A stretch of DNA of 34,035 nucleotides from Acidobacteriota bacterium (GCA_022842985.1 JALHON010000015.1:1-34035), one strand, 5' to 3'. Numbered from the stretch's first letter, positions 17,178 through 25,846 are shown. Made by a program: numbers and translations. The notes: generated by a model not told the origin, from the sequence alone.

Positions 17178-17206
17178 TTGCTTCCCGGCCACGTCCGCCG
17201 TATCGT
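17178..17206 (+). promoter_or_regulatory. Sigma70-type promoter for the PQQ sugar dehydrogenase gene
   Basis: TTGCTT (-35, 17178-17183) and TATCGT (-10, 17201-17206) have an ideal 17-nt spacer. The -10 ends 6 nt before GTG 17213, which is in frame with and next to ATG 17216. No Shine-Dalgarno sequence is visible, so a leaderless start is likely. Confidence 0.5.
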
Positions 17207-17212
17207 GGCGAC

Positions 17213-18508
17213 GTGATGTCCACATTCTCCACCCGCGCCACCCGCCGTTCCGTGACGATTGCACGCTTCGTGCTGACCACCGCCCTCGTGGCACACGCGG
17301 GAGCCGCCAGCGCGCAGACCTCCACCGCCACGCCGATGCCCACGCCCGGGCAGGTCTTCCGCACGGCCCAGCACGACTTCCGGCTGGAAGTGGTGGCGAT
17401 GCTGCAGCACCCGCACTCGATCGCGTTCACGCCCGAAGGCGACATGCTCATCACCGAGCGTCCCGGCCGGCTGCGCATCGTGCGGCAGGGCAAGCTGCTG
17501 CCCACGCCCGTGGCCGGCCTGCCCGACGTGCTCTTCCTGGGCAACGGCGCCACGGCGCAGGATGGCCGCGAACAGGCCGGGCTGCGCGACGTGGTGCTGC
17601 ATCCCCAGTTCGCGTCGAACCGGCTGCTCTATCTGAGCTACGTGAAGCCGGGCCCGAACGGCTACGGCAACCTGGCGGTGGCGCGGGGACGCTACGAGAA
17701 CGATCGCCTGACGAACGTGCAGGACATCTTCGTAGCCAACGCGCCCGGCAACGGCACCAACCGCAGCTCGATGTGGGGCGGACGTATCGCCTTCGACAAG
17801 GCCGGCTACCTCTTCGTGACGCTGGGCGATCGGCAGTGGCCGGCGGTGGCGGACCTCAATCGCCATCCCGCGCAGGACCTGCTCACGCACAACGGCAAGA
17901 CGGTGCGTCTGCACGACGATGGCCGCGTGCCGAAGGACAACCCCTTCGTGGGCAAGCCGCACGCGCTGCCCGAGATCTGGACGCTGGGCCATCGCAACGC
18001 GCAGGGCATGGCCTTCCACCCCACCACCGGCGATCTCTTCCAGAACGAACACGGCCCGCAGGGCGGTGACGAGATGAACGTGATCGTGCCCGGCATGAAC
18101 TACGGCTGGCCGGTGATTGGCTACGGCGTGAACTACACGACGGGCCTCGCCATTCACGAAGGCACGCACAAGGACGGCATCACGCCGCCGGCGCACGTGT
18201 GGGTGCCGTCGATCGGCGTCTCCGGGATGATCTTCTACACCGGCGATCGCTTCAGCGGCTGGAAGGGCGACATGCTCGTAGGCGGCATGAGCGGCCAGCG
18301 GCTGGTGCGCATGCGCATGAGCGGCACGCGCGTGCTGGCCGAAGAGATTCTGATTCAGGGCATGGGCCGCATGCGCGACGTGCAGCAGGGGCCCGACGGC
18401 GCGATCTACGTGTCGATCGACGCCAACGTGCGCGGTGTTGACGGCGAAGCCACGCCCGTCTACCGGCTCGTGCCGGTGGAGCGCGCGGCGACGGCGACGA
18501 AGCGCTGA
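17213..18508 (+). CDS. Periplasmic PQQ-dependent aldose (sugar) dehydrogenase
   Basis: The ~431-aa exported protein belongs to the soluble glucose/sorbosone dehydrogenase (GSDH) beta-propeller family, which oxidises aldoses using PQQ and calcium. The signal peptide (ARFVLTTALVAHAGAASAQ) is clear. Family landmarks are LQHPHSIAFTPEGDMLITERPGRLRIV, GLRDVVLHPQF, GHRNAQGMAFHP and LFQNEHGPQGGDEMNVIVPGMNYGWP. The start is taken as GTG 17213 because a promoter ends 6 nt before it; ATG 17216 gives almost the same protein. The track's 17138 start has no support. No other quinoprotein gene or electron acceptor is nearby. Confidence 0.93.
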   Translation: MMSTFSTRATRRSVTIARFVLTTALVAHAGAASAQTSTATPMPTPGQVFRTAQHDFRLEVVAMLQHPHSIAFTPEGDMLITERPGRLRIVRQGKLLPTPVAGLPDVLFLGNGATAQDGREQAGLRDVVLHPQFASNRLLYLSYVKPGPNGYGNLAVARGRYENDRLTNVQDIFVANAPGNGTNRSSMWGGRIAFDKAGYLFVTLGDRQWPAVADLNRHPAQDLLTHNGKTVRLHDDGRVPKDNPFVGKPHALPEIWTLGHRNAQGMAFHPTTGDLFQNEHGPQGGDEMNVIVPGMNYGWPVIGYGVNYTTGLAIHEGTHKDGITPPAHVWVPSIGVSGMIFYTGDRFSGWKGDMLVGGMSGQRLVRMRMSGTRVLAEEILIQGMGRMRDVQQGPDGAIYVSIDANVRGVDGEATPVYRLVPVERAATATKR

Positions 18509-18528
18509 GCAGGCTCGAGCGAGCGGCG

Positions 18529-20802
18529 CTACGGCACGCCGAAGGTCACGGCGTAGGAGTACGACTCGCCGACCTGCCGCAGGCCGGGCTGCACCGAGCC
18601 AATGGAGGCACCGACGCCCGACATGACACTGACGCAGATTTCACCAGCGGGGGCGAGCAACGTGCCCGACGGCTGCGTTGTGCCATTCGCCAGGTCCGTC
18701 GAAAACCGGGTGATGCGCACGCCCGGCGAGATCGTGAAGTTGACGGTGGTGGGCTGGCTCAGCCGCACACATGACCCATCCAGAATGCTCACGGAGACCG
18801 TGGCCGAACCGCCGTTCGCGCCGGAGCCAGGATTGGTCTGCACTTGACCGGCGGAGACGCCCGACCCAAAGAGCTGTATTGAGGACGGGTTGGTCTGCAC
18901 GGCGCTTCGGCTCGCGCTGCCAGACGCCGAGGCGCGCGGCTGCGCACCGACGGACAACTGGCCGCTCAGCAGGCCGCTGTTGAGCGACTGCGAGACGAGG
19001 GCTGCGGTGCTGACGTTCTGGTCGAACGACTGGCCGTTGCCAATCACGCCGAAAGATGCGACCGCCGACGCCGTGACCCTCAGGAACCCGCTCGTGAACG
19101 TGACCGTGCCGCCTGACGGCCCGGCCACCGGCACCACCCGCGTGACCAGCGGCAGGCCGAGGTCGGTCGCCACGGCCGTGATCGTCAACTGCATCGAGGT
19201 CTGCCCCGGGTTCAGCACCACGGTGATCGGGCCGGTGATCGGCGTGGGGACGATACCGCCGGCCGGAGTGGCCGAGCCGTTCGTGGCCGTCACGGTCGCC
19301 ACGACCGGCATGCCCTGCGCGACGACGCCGTCGGTGAATCGCACCACGATCGAGGTCAGCACGTTACCCGGGGTGGGACCCGACGGCGCCGCCATCACCA
19401 CCGCCTCGATCTCCACACGCGCGCAGTAGGTCGGGGTGCGGTCGAGGCCAAACGTCAACTCGTACAGAGCGTTGGCCACGGTTACGCTGCTGATTTGGAA
19501 GGCCGCGTTGGGCTTGTTCTGCAGGCACGCGGCGTTCCGGCGCTGCTCGTAGGCGTCAGTGCCGAAGAACATCCGCGCGTACACGGTATCGAGCTGGGTC
19601 GCGAACGGCCGCGAGGGCGGGCCGCTCCACGGGTTGCCGAAGAGCGAGCTGTAGATGGCCGTGAAGGCCAGCAGGTCGGGGTAGTTCACCTCGACCGCCT
19701 CGTCAGCACCAGCCCCGCCCGACTCAGCCAGCGCGGCCCGCGGCTGGATGCCCTCCTGAAGCCACAACTGCAGGTAGACACTGGCGCTGGACTTGAGGTC
19801 GTCCAGGTCGGTGGCGAGCACGTAGACCGCTTCGAGCAGTTCACAGTACTGGGCCATCTGCGGCGAGCTCGGGTCGCCGCAGATGGCGTTCAGATTCTGG
19901 ATCTCCACGGCGAACAAGTTGGAGAAGTGCGGCGCGGCGAAGGTGATCCTGGAGCCGCTGACGGTGGCCGGCACGATCTCGACGGCGGTGCCGTCATCAC
20001 GCGTGATGACGCCCACGTAGCCACGCGGGGCCGGCGTGGTGCCGGGTGGAAGCGTGAGCGCGAGCGACACGGGTGCGTTGAAGCGGGCACCCGACGGCGA
20101 CGCCCGCACGCCACCCACGAAGGCCATGCCTGGCGGCAGGTTCGCGACCGCGGTGAGCGGGGCGAGCGTGACCGGTGTGGCGGCGGCCAGGGCCCCGGCG
20201 GTGAAGGTGAGCGCGAAGGTGGTGCCGTTGGCCGCGTTGGCCGCGAGCGTGCCGCCGGCCGGGCCGAGGCTGGCCGTAGCGGCGCGCGACGTATCCACGG
20301 TGGTGGCCACCGGCGGACGCACGGTGAACGTGGCGATGTCGAGCGCCAGCACCTCGCCGCCGCCGAGCGCGCCGTCGTTCAGCGCACCAGACGTGAGCAG
20401 CGCGAAGTAGATGGTGTACGTGCCAGGCACGTCGGTGCGCGTGAAGGTGAAGAAGCGCGGGTTGGTGAATCGCAGGGAGGCGCTAAGGTTCAGCCCCCGC
20501 ACCACCGGCACGAGGGACCGCAGGTTGCCCAACTGCCCGGCCACCAGACCACCAGGGGTGATCGACAGCGCCGTGCGGCCATCAGGGGCGACGGCGATCA
20601 TCACCGCGTCGGCCACTGGCTGGCTGCCGGGTGTGAGCACGTTCACGCCCAGCACGACCGGCTCGCCGCTGGCGACGCTCGTGCGGTTGACGGTGACGTC
20701 GAACACCGGCTGAGCCATGGCCACCGCGGGCACGGCGACGAAGGCAAGCGCCGCCATGCCAACGCGGCACGCTCGGAGGATGTTCAGCCAGCTCAGGGGC
20801 AC
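18529..20802 (-). CDS. Large secreted protein with Ig-like/ZU5-like beta domains
   Basis: The 757-aa product starts at GTG 20802 (GGAG 5 nt upstream). This places a signal peptide (NILRACRVGMAALAFVAVPAVAMAQP) at the N-terminus; the 777-aa track start adds residues without benefit. Residues ~30-140 form an Ig-like strand domain (FDVTVNRTSVASGEPVVLGVNV). Residues ~180-290 follow a ZU5-like pattern (SLGPAGGTL...TFTAGALAAATPVTLAPL...FNAPVSLALTLPPG). The middle has paired cysteines (ICGDPSSPQMAQYC) and an aromatic-rich region. The C-terminal third is Ser/Gly/Thr-rich with repeated QTNP (SAVQTNPSS, GQVQTNPGSG). No sortase signal or membrane anchor is seen. It is probably extracellular, with unknown function. 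Confidence 0.75.
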   Translation of the reverse strand: MPLSWLNILRACRVGMAALAFVAVPAVAMAQPVFDVTVNRTSVASGEPVVLGVNVLTPGSQPVADAVMIAVAPDGRTALSITPGGLVAGQLGNLRSLVPVVRGLNLSASLRFTNPRFFTFTRTDVPGTYTIYFALLTSGALNDGALGGGEVLALDIATFTVRPPVATTVDTSRAATASLGPAGGTLAANAANGTTFALTFTAGALAAATPVTLAPLTAVANLPPGMAFVGGVRASPSGARFNAPVSLALTLPPGTTPAPRGYVGVITRDDGTAVEIVPATVSGSRITFAAPHFSNLFAVEIQNLNAICGDPSSPQMAQYCELLEAVYVLATDLDDLKSSASVYLQLWLQEGIQPRAALAESGGAGADEAVEVNYPDLLAFTAIYSSLFGNPWSGPPSRPFATQLDTVYARMFFGTDAYEQRRNAACLQNKPNAAFQISSVTVANALYELTFGLDRTPTYCARVEIEAVVMAAPSGPTPGNVLTSIVVRFTDGVVAQGMPVVATVTATNGSATPAGGIVPTPITGPITVVLNPGQTSMQLTITAVATDLGLPLVTRVVPVAGPSGGTVTFTSGFLRVTASAVASFGVIGNGQSFDQNVSTAALVSQSLNSGLLSGQLSVGAQPRASASGSASRSAVQTNPSSIQLFGSGVSAGQVQTNPGSGANGGSATVSVSILDGSCVRLSQPTTVNFTISPGVRITRFSTDLANGTTQPSGTLLAPAGEICVSVMSGVGASIGSVQPGLRQVGESYSYAVTFGVP

Positions 20803-20927
20803 GGAGTCTCCACGGTGGTTGCCGGCGACGGCCGGCGGGTGCGATATGCTCGGCGGCATCATGGCCTCGCGGTGACGCCCCTCGCGCCACCATAAAAGGG
20901 TGCCCTGCGCCTGCCCGCCAACCCGTT

Positions 20928-21911
20928 ATGCGCCTGCGCCCGTTCACTGCCGCCAACCTGCGTCGCTGCGCCTCGATGTTGCCCCCCGGGTTCGGCATCG
21001 ACGAGCCCTTGCGCGCGCGACTGCCCGAGATCTGGCACACGCTCAATCGCAGCCATCTGCTGCTGGGCTCGGTCACTGACGACACGGCCGTGCCCGACGA
21101 CCCCGTGTCGGCATTCGGGATGTCGGTGTGTCTCGCCCCGGCGTTCGTGGACGACTGCCTGAGCCGCGCCGAACCCTACATGGCGATGGCGGTGTACCGC
21201 GCCATCGAAGCCCGGCACTCGCCGGTGCTCAGCGTGCGCGACATCGCACGGGCCAACGCGGGCGACGGCCTGCACGTGCTGGTGCTGCACTACTGGCAGG
21301 ACGATCTCGACCCGGCGCATCCGCGGGGCCAGGCCCTCATGGCGGCCGGACACATGGCCTTCCGCCTGGCGCACGAGGGCTTCCGCATCAACCGCGTGTT
21401 GTGGGAAGCCTACACGCCGCAGCAGGTGGCGCTGCTTGGCGCCGGCGGCTTCGTGGAGAAACAACGGTATGGGTCAGCCGGCACCGACGGCCCGTGGCTC
21501 ATGGGCATCGAGCGTGGCGACGAGGCCAGCCAGTTACTCGGCTCGACCGGCGCCTTCCTGTTCCGCAATGCGGCGCCCCGCTTCGGATTCTCGCTCACCG
21601 AGCAGCGACTGCTGCACGGCTGCCTCGTGGGCAGCAGCGACGCCGACGCGACGGTGGCGCGGTCGCCGAACACCATCAAGAAGCTGTGGCAGAGCATCTA
21701 CGCCCGCGTCGAGGCCGTGAATCCCGAAGTGCTCAGCCCGGGTGGGACCCCTGGCGACCACGACTCACAGACACGCGGCCCTGAGAAACGCCGGCATCTG
21801 CTCGACTACCTGCGGTTTCATCTGGAAGAGCTGCGGCCACACGCGCGGCCCCCGGCGCAGAGACGCCGTCGTGGGACATCCGCGGGGAATACGGGCGCTA
21901 GGCTGGCGTAG
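20928..21911 (+). CDS. Protein with C-terminal LuxR-type HTH and uncharacterised N-terminal domain
   Basis: The 327-aa protein ends in a LuxR/GerE-like helix-turn-helix at ~222-268 (FSLTEQRLLHGCLVGSSDADATVARSPNTIKKLWQSIYARVEAV). A second conserved-looking tail follows (RGPEKRRHLLDYLRFHLEELRPH). The first ~215 residues (LRPFTAANLRRCASMLPPGFG..., AMAVYRAIEARHSPVLSVRDIARANAGDGLHVLVLHYW) match no domain I can name. They may be a ligand-binding or acyl-CoA-N-acyltransferase-like module. The last ~20 residues are Arg-rich and low complexity. The ATG at 20928 has no Shine-Dalgarno sequence. It is divergent from the secreted protein gene, with a 125-nt gap that holds no other feature I can support. 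Confidence 0.7.
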   Translation: MRLRPFTAANLRRCASMLPPGFGIDEPLRARLPEIWHTLNRSHLLLGSVTDDTAVPDDPVSAFGMSVCLAPAFVDDCLSRAEPYMAMAVYRAIEARHSPVLSVRDIARANAGDGLHVLVLHYWQDDLDPAHPRGQALMAAGHMAFRLAHEGFRINRVLWEAYTPQQVALLGAGGFVEKQRYGSAGTDGPWLMGIERGDEASQLLGSTGAFLFRNAAPRFGFSLTEQRLLHGCLVGSSDADATVARSPNTIKKLWQSIYARVEAVNPEVLSPGGTPGDHDSQTRGPEKRRHLLDYLRFHLEELRPHARPPAQRRRRGTSAGNTGARLA

Positions 21912-21935
21912 CAGCCTCCGACCAGGTCCGCACTC

Positions 21936-22208
21936 GTGATGGAAGCGACGCCAATGGACACCACGCCGACGCAGCCCCTGTCGTTCGAAGACTGGTTCAG
22001 GGAAGTGGATACGTTGTGTCAGCGCCACCTGCTCTGTACGTGGCACGACCTCTGTGGCGACGAACCGCCGCTGCGGCAGTCGCACGAAATGGGCGACACG
22101 CCGATGGCCTTTGTCGAGTGGTGGGCCCAGAAGTACGAGCTGATCTGGATCGACCCGAACGACAAGTGGAGTTTGTGGACGCTCGGAACGACGCGAAGCC
22201 GCGGCTAG
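21936..22208 (+). CDS. Small protein of unknown function
   Basis: The 90-aa soluble product is Trp-rich (FEDWFREVD, CTWHDLCGDEPPLRQSHEMGDTPMAFVEWWAQKYELIWIDP) with three cysteines. I do not recognise it. It starts at GTG 21936 or ATG 21939, 24 nt after the LuxR-type gene, and may be co-transcribed with it. Its lower GC and different composition match the helicase gene that converges on it 17 nt downstream, so it may belong to the same acquired segment. No strong Shine-Dalgarno sequence is visible. Confidence 0.5.
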   Translation: MMEATPMDTTPTQPLSFEDWFREVDTLCQRHLLCTWHDLCGDEPPLRQSHEMGDTPMAFVEWWAQKYELIWIDPNDKWSLWTLGTTRSRG

Positions 22209-22225
22209 AGGCGTGAGGCGGTGCG

Positions 22226-25200
22226 TCAGCCAGCCGCCACTCTGGCGCTCCGGAAGAAGTCTTCCGGCATGGCGTAGCGCAGCTTCCATGTGATTGCGAT
22301 CGGCCGACTGCCTTTGTGCGACACATACTCAGCCGGCCCAAGGCAGGTGTACGCCGCCGTTCTGCCGTCCTCGTACTTGCGGTGCCGGACGAAGAGGATC
22401 ACGTTGGTGTTGCCCGTTCTCTGGCGCAGGTACCGCTGGCCCGTCTCGGACTCGACGGATGTCTGCGACTGCGACTCCCAGTGGAAGAGTTCCGGCGAGA
22501 TCGCGTAGTCGCGATACATGGTTGACGGCGAGTAGTGCCCCTCCGTTTTCTCAAGCGTCACGAAGAACAGGTCAGTGTTGGTCTCTCGGTCGAAGTACAC
22601 GCCGGCAACAAGCGGGATCGCCTTCTCAATTGTCGTGGCGCCGAAGGCCGCAAGCACCTCGTCGCGTGTTGCTCGGCCATGGACGCCGAGTGGCACGTGG
22701 TGGCGCCAGCCTAGGCTCTGATCGAGCGGCCGCGGGGCATGGACGGCTCGGTCGTCGAGCACCTGCATCAACTCCGCCAACTCGCGAGCCACGGCCGGGT
22801 GTTCCTGCAGTCGCGCCATCGATTCGCGAAGCGATGTCGATGGATCTTTGGCCCCCCAGAGTCCGTAGTGCAGTCCGACAAGAATGCGGCCCTCGGGCGT
22901 CGACTCGTCGAGTTCCTGCTCAGTCAGCGCACCTAGGCCGGCGCGCCTGTAGAGGTCCAAGCGAACGGGCTCATCCACGTGGAGCAGTCGCCCCATCGCC
23001 CTGATGAGTCTGTCTTCATCTGGCCCATCGGCCTCGACCTCAAGACCCGCGGCACGTCGCAAGCGCGACCAGGACCAGCCCGCCGTGCGATAGACATCCC
23101 CCAGATCAAGAGCGGCCTTGTCGAGAAAATACGCGAGCGTGATTCCGTTGGCATCACCGCCCTGTTCGGCCCACTCCGACGCTACTGCTCTGAGTTCTGC
23201 GGCAAGACTGGCGAACGTCGATCCGACGCTCTGCTTAATGTTCGCGAGAACAACGTCCGTGACCACGCGATCGAGCTGAATGGAGCAGCCCGAAGGCAAT
23301 GTGGGAAATCCCTGCTCGACTTGACGGATCAGCTCCGACCGGTGCCCACCGATGAGCGCGCGGAGCCGCAGGTCGAACCTGAACTTTCGGTGAGCTTGCC
23401 CCACGAAATCGAGCACGGTGAGGCACGGCTTGTCGTCCATGCGCCGCAGACCACGGCCCAACTGCTGGAGGAAGACGAGGGCGCTTTCCGTCGGCCGCAG
23501 GAACAGCACCGTGTCCACTTCGGGCACGTCCACACCTTCGTTGAACAGGTCGACGCAGAACACGACGTTGACGGTCTTGTTGCGAAGCTGGCGGAGGGCG
23601 CCTTCGCGCTCACCCGAGGAGGAGTCTGCCGAGACTGCCACCGAGGGAATCTCGCGACGGGAGAATTCACGGGCCATGAACTCGGCGTGCGCGACACTGA
23701 CGCAGAATCCGAGCGCCCGCATGGCACGCGGGGCCACGAGCTTGTCCGTGAGGGCCGCGACGACCAGGTCGACGCGCTTCTGATCGCCCGTGTAGACCTT
23801 TTCGATTTCGGCCTGAACGTAACCGCCTTTCGCCCACTGCACTCGGGACAGATCGACCCCGTCACTGATACCGAAATACTGAAACGGGCACAGCAAGCCG
23901 CGCTCCAGTGCGTCCCAGAGCCGCAGCTCGACGGCGATGCGGTTGTCAAACCAGCCCAAGACGCTTTGCCCGTCTGTTCGCTCTGGCGTCGCCGTCAGGC
24001 CGAGCAGCACACGCGGCTTGAGATGGTCGAGGAGGCGCTCGTACGTGGCAGCGGCGGCACGGTGAAACTCGTCCACCACGACGACGTCGTACGCTTCAGG
24101 CTTGATGTCGTCGAGCGGAATCTGCGCCAGGGACTGCACAGACGCGAAGACATGCCGGTCGTCTGTCGGCTTCAGGCCGTCAACGAGCAGCTGACCAAAC
24201 TGGTAGTCCTTGAGCACTGCCCGGTACGCGGTCAGGCTCTGTTCAAGAATCTCTTTCCGATGCGCGACGAACAGCAGACTCGGGTTCTGAATGAACTTCC
24301 GGATCTGCAGGTAGTCGAACGCTGCCACCATCGTCTTGCCAGTGCCAGTTGCCGCGACGACAAGATTTCGATATCGGCCATGCCGCTCACGTTCCACGGT
24401 GAGGGCCTGCAGCATCTCTCGCTGAAACGGATAGGGGTGCAGGTCGAAGTGCAGAATCGGCGTCTCAACCGTCTGGGGCGTCGCGCGGACGGCCCGGTCA
24501 AACCTTTCGGCGTCGCGTGCCGGGTCGTACGACTCGTAGTCGGGGTCGGCCCAGTAGCTGTCGAAAGCTGCCTTGAACTTGTCGAGGAGGTCTGGCGTCG
24601 AGGCTTGCGCAAGGCGCACGTTCCACTCCACGCCGTCGAGCATGGCGCTGTGGGTCAGATTCGACGAACCGATGAACGCCGTCGAATACCCCGTGCCTCG
24701 CTCGAACAACCACGCCTTGGCGTGAAGCCGGGTCGTGCGTGTGTCGTACGACACCTTCACGCGCGCCCCGATACCCACCAGCCAATCGAGCGCTTTTCGT
24801 TCAGTCGAACCCGTGTAGACCGTGGTGATGACACGCAGGGGCTTGCCGGCCGTGCAGAACGCCTCGAGCGCCGGCCGTATCATCCGCAGACCGTTCCAGC
24901 GGACGAACGCGCACAAGAGGTCGATGCCGTCGGCGGAATGGATCTCCCGCTCGATCGCCGCGCCCACAGAGGGTTGGTCGCGCGCATTGACCAGCAGGTC
25001 CGCCGCGTCAAGAGGCACAAGCGGCCGTCGGAGCGCAGTGGCCGCCGCGTTCAGACGCCCAGCCTCGCGCACCTCTCGCAAGATAGAGAGCGGGGCAACC
25101 AGAGCCTCTGCCGGTTCGGGCGCAGCGCCTTGAGGCACGCCACGAATCGACGTCAGCAGCTCGTTGCACAGTTGCGCCTGAGCCGCCAGTCGCGTGGCTT

Positions 25201-25297
25201 CTGGAAGCGACCGGAGCGCACGCTCAACGAGTCGGCGCACGTGCTCAGCCACGGCGCGATGTGCGTCGGCTGCATCCGCGGGCTGTAAGTCCACCAA
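22226..25297 (-). CDS. PLD nuclease - SF2 helicase - DUF3427 protein (likely 5'-disrupted)
   Basis: From TTG 25297 the product is 1023 aa. A phospholipase-D-type nuclease lies at ~95-250 (LHAKAWLFE with His192/Lys194, GSSNLTH), with Glu199 where the motif usually has Asp. An SF2 helicase core follows: Walker A AATGTGKT (Lys321), motif II VVDEFHRA (Asp409), motif III GLTATPERTDG, and motifs V/VI (DLFNEGVDVPEVD, QQLGRGLRR). The C-terminus is DUF3427-like (ATRDEVLAAFGATT...LFFVTLEKTEGHYSPSTMYRDYAI). This architecture fits restriction- or defence-type DNA/RNA processing. GC is visibly lower than in neighbouring genes. The family's N-terminus appears upstream in the same frame but is cut off by a TAA at 25325-25327. 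Any product made must therefore restart at TTG 25297 or GTG 25294, or the gene is dead. Confidence 0.85.
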   Translation of the reverse strand: MVDLQPADAADAHRAVAEHVRRLVERALRSLPEATRLAAQAQLCNELLTSIRGVPQGAAPEPAEALVAPLSILREVREAGRLNAAATALRRPLVPLDAADLLVNARDQPSVGAAIEREIHSADGIDLLCAFVRWNGLRMIRPALEAFCTAGKPLRVITTVYTGSTERKALDWLVGIGARVKVSYDTRTTRLHAKAWLFERGTGYSTAFIGSSNLTHSAMLDGVEWNVRLAQASTPDLLDKFKAAFDSYWADPDYESYDPARDAERFDRAVRATPQTVETPILHFDLHPYPFQREMLQALTVERERHGRYRNLVVAATGTGKTMVAAFDYLQIRKFIQNPSLLFVAHRKEILEQSLTAYRAVLKDYQFGQLLVDGLKPTDDRHVFASVQSLAQIPLDDIKPEAYDVVVVDEFHRAAAATYERLLDHLKPRVLLGLTATPERTDGQSVLGWFDNRIAVELRLWDALERGLLCPFQYFGISDGVDLSRVQWAKGGYVQAEIEKVYTGDQKRVDLVVAALTDKLVAPRAMRALGFCVSVAHAEFMAREFSRREIPSVAVSADSSSGEREGALRQLRNKTVNVVFCVDLFNEGVDVPEVDTVLFLRPTESALVFLQQLGRGLRRMDDKPCLTVLDFVGQAHRKFRFDLRLRALIGGHRSELIRQVEQGFPTLPSGCSIQLDRVVTDVVLANIKQSVGSTFASLAAELRAVASEWAEQGGDANGITLAYFLDKAALDLGDVYRTAGWSWSRLRRAAGLEVEADGPDEDRLIRAMGRLLHVDEPVRLDLYRRAGLGALTEQELDESTPEGRILVGLHYGLWGAKDPSTSLRESMARLQEHPAVARELAELMQVLDDRAVHAPRPLDQSLGWRHHVPLGVHGRATRDEVLAAFGATTIEKAIPLVAGVYFDRETNTDLFFVTLEKTEGHYSPSTMYRDYAISPELFHWESQSQTSVESETGQRYLRQRTGNTNVILFVRHRKYEDGRTAAYTCLGPAEYVSHKGSRPIAITWKLRYAMPEDFFRSARVAAG

Positions 25298-25324
25298 GCC
25301 GTCGCCGAGTTCCGCGATGGCTTC

Positions 25325-25381
25325 TTACAGTTCACGCGTGACGAGTGTTTCGTAGAGCCCGGGCACCAAGCGCAGCGTCAC
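25325..25381 (-). pseudogene. Severed N-terminus of the helicase gene ending in an in-frame TAA
   Basis: On the minus strand, a GTG at 25381 with an excellent AAGGAG 6 nt upstream opens a frame reading VTLRLVPGLYETLVTREL, followed by TAA (25325-25327). The frame then continues without interruption as EAIAELGDGLVDLQPADAAD into the annotated helicase ORF. PGLYETLVT followed by a helix and a LVDLQPAD-like segment is what I expect at the start of PLD-helicase-DUF3427 proteins. The stop is thus most simply a CAA-to-TAA nonsense change at codon 19, or a sequencing error. The well-formed ribosome binding site belongs to this start and not to TTG 25297. Confidence 0.75.
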
Positions 25382-25512
25382 GCACGTCTCCTTCAAGGCG
25401 AGTCGAAGCGGCCGGCCATAGCGTAGCCCGATCGTTGTCGCCGCACACCAGCCGATCCGGGCTTACACTGACATCAGATCCATCGATCGCGATCTCTCAA
25501 GGAGTCGACACC

Positions 25513-25821
25513 ATGGCCAAGCTCAAAGACGTCACCAAGTCCGTAGCCACGCGCGCGAAAGCCGGCAAGAAGGCCGTGTCGGCCGCCGTGAAGACGGCGT
25601 CGAAGGCCGTCAGCAAGGCGAAGGCCGATACGTCCCGCGCCGTCACCAAGGCCCGCGCGGGCGCGTCGAAGCTCGCGGCCAAGGCCGCCGTGAAGCTCGC
25701 CCCCACGCCGTCGCGCAAGAAGAAGGTCGCGCGCGCCCTGGTTGCCGCGGGCGCCGTCGTGGGTGCCGCCGCCGTGGCCGCCGCGTCGGTCTCTGCCGCG
25801 CGTTCGCGCAAGCAGCGCTAG
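25513..25821 (+). CDS. Histone H1-like Lys/Ala-rich protein with hydrophobic C-terminal segment
   Basis: The 102-aa product starts at ATG 25513 with AAGGAG 8 nt upstream; the track's longer ORF adds unsupported residues. Residues 1-75 are a Lys/Ala/Ser/Thr-rich, low-complexity stretch (KSVATRAKAGKKAVSAAVKTASKAVSKAKAD) resembling bacterial histone H1-like/AlgP-type DNA-binding tails. This is followed by PTPSRKKK and an Ala/Val hydrophobic stretch (VARALVAAGAVVGAAAVAAASV), then a basic end. The hydrophobic part could be a membrane helix. DNA binding is inferred from charge; membrane attachment of the nucleoid or a stress role is open. Confidence 0.7.
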   Translation: MAKLKDVTKSVATRAKAGKKAVSAAVKTASKAVSKAKADTSRAVTKARAGASKLAAKAAVKLAPTPSRKKKVARALVAAGAVVGAAAVAAASVSAARSRKQR

Positions 25822-25846
25822 CGCGCACGCTCTCGCACGACCGCCG

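Noticed and set aside
15333-17216. 627-aa plus-strand ORF
   Set aside because: Antisense to the metallopeptidase, which has clear zinc motifs; this ORF is His/Arg-rich shadow.
22979-25288. 769-aa plus-strand ORF opposite the helicase
   Set aside because: Antisense shadow; the minus strand has the complete ordered helicase and nuclease motifs.
25325-25327. Recoded stop (selenocysteine, pyrrolysine or readthrough) in the helicase gene
   Set aside because: The codon is TAA, not TGA or TAG, and no SECIS-like structure is apparent; a nonsense change or sequencing error is simpler.
25435-25469. Promoter TTGTCG...TACACT upstream of the histone-like gene
   Set aside because: The spacer would be 23 nt, too long for a sigma70 promoter; only the -10-like TACACT is suggestive.
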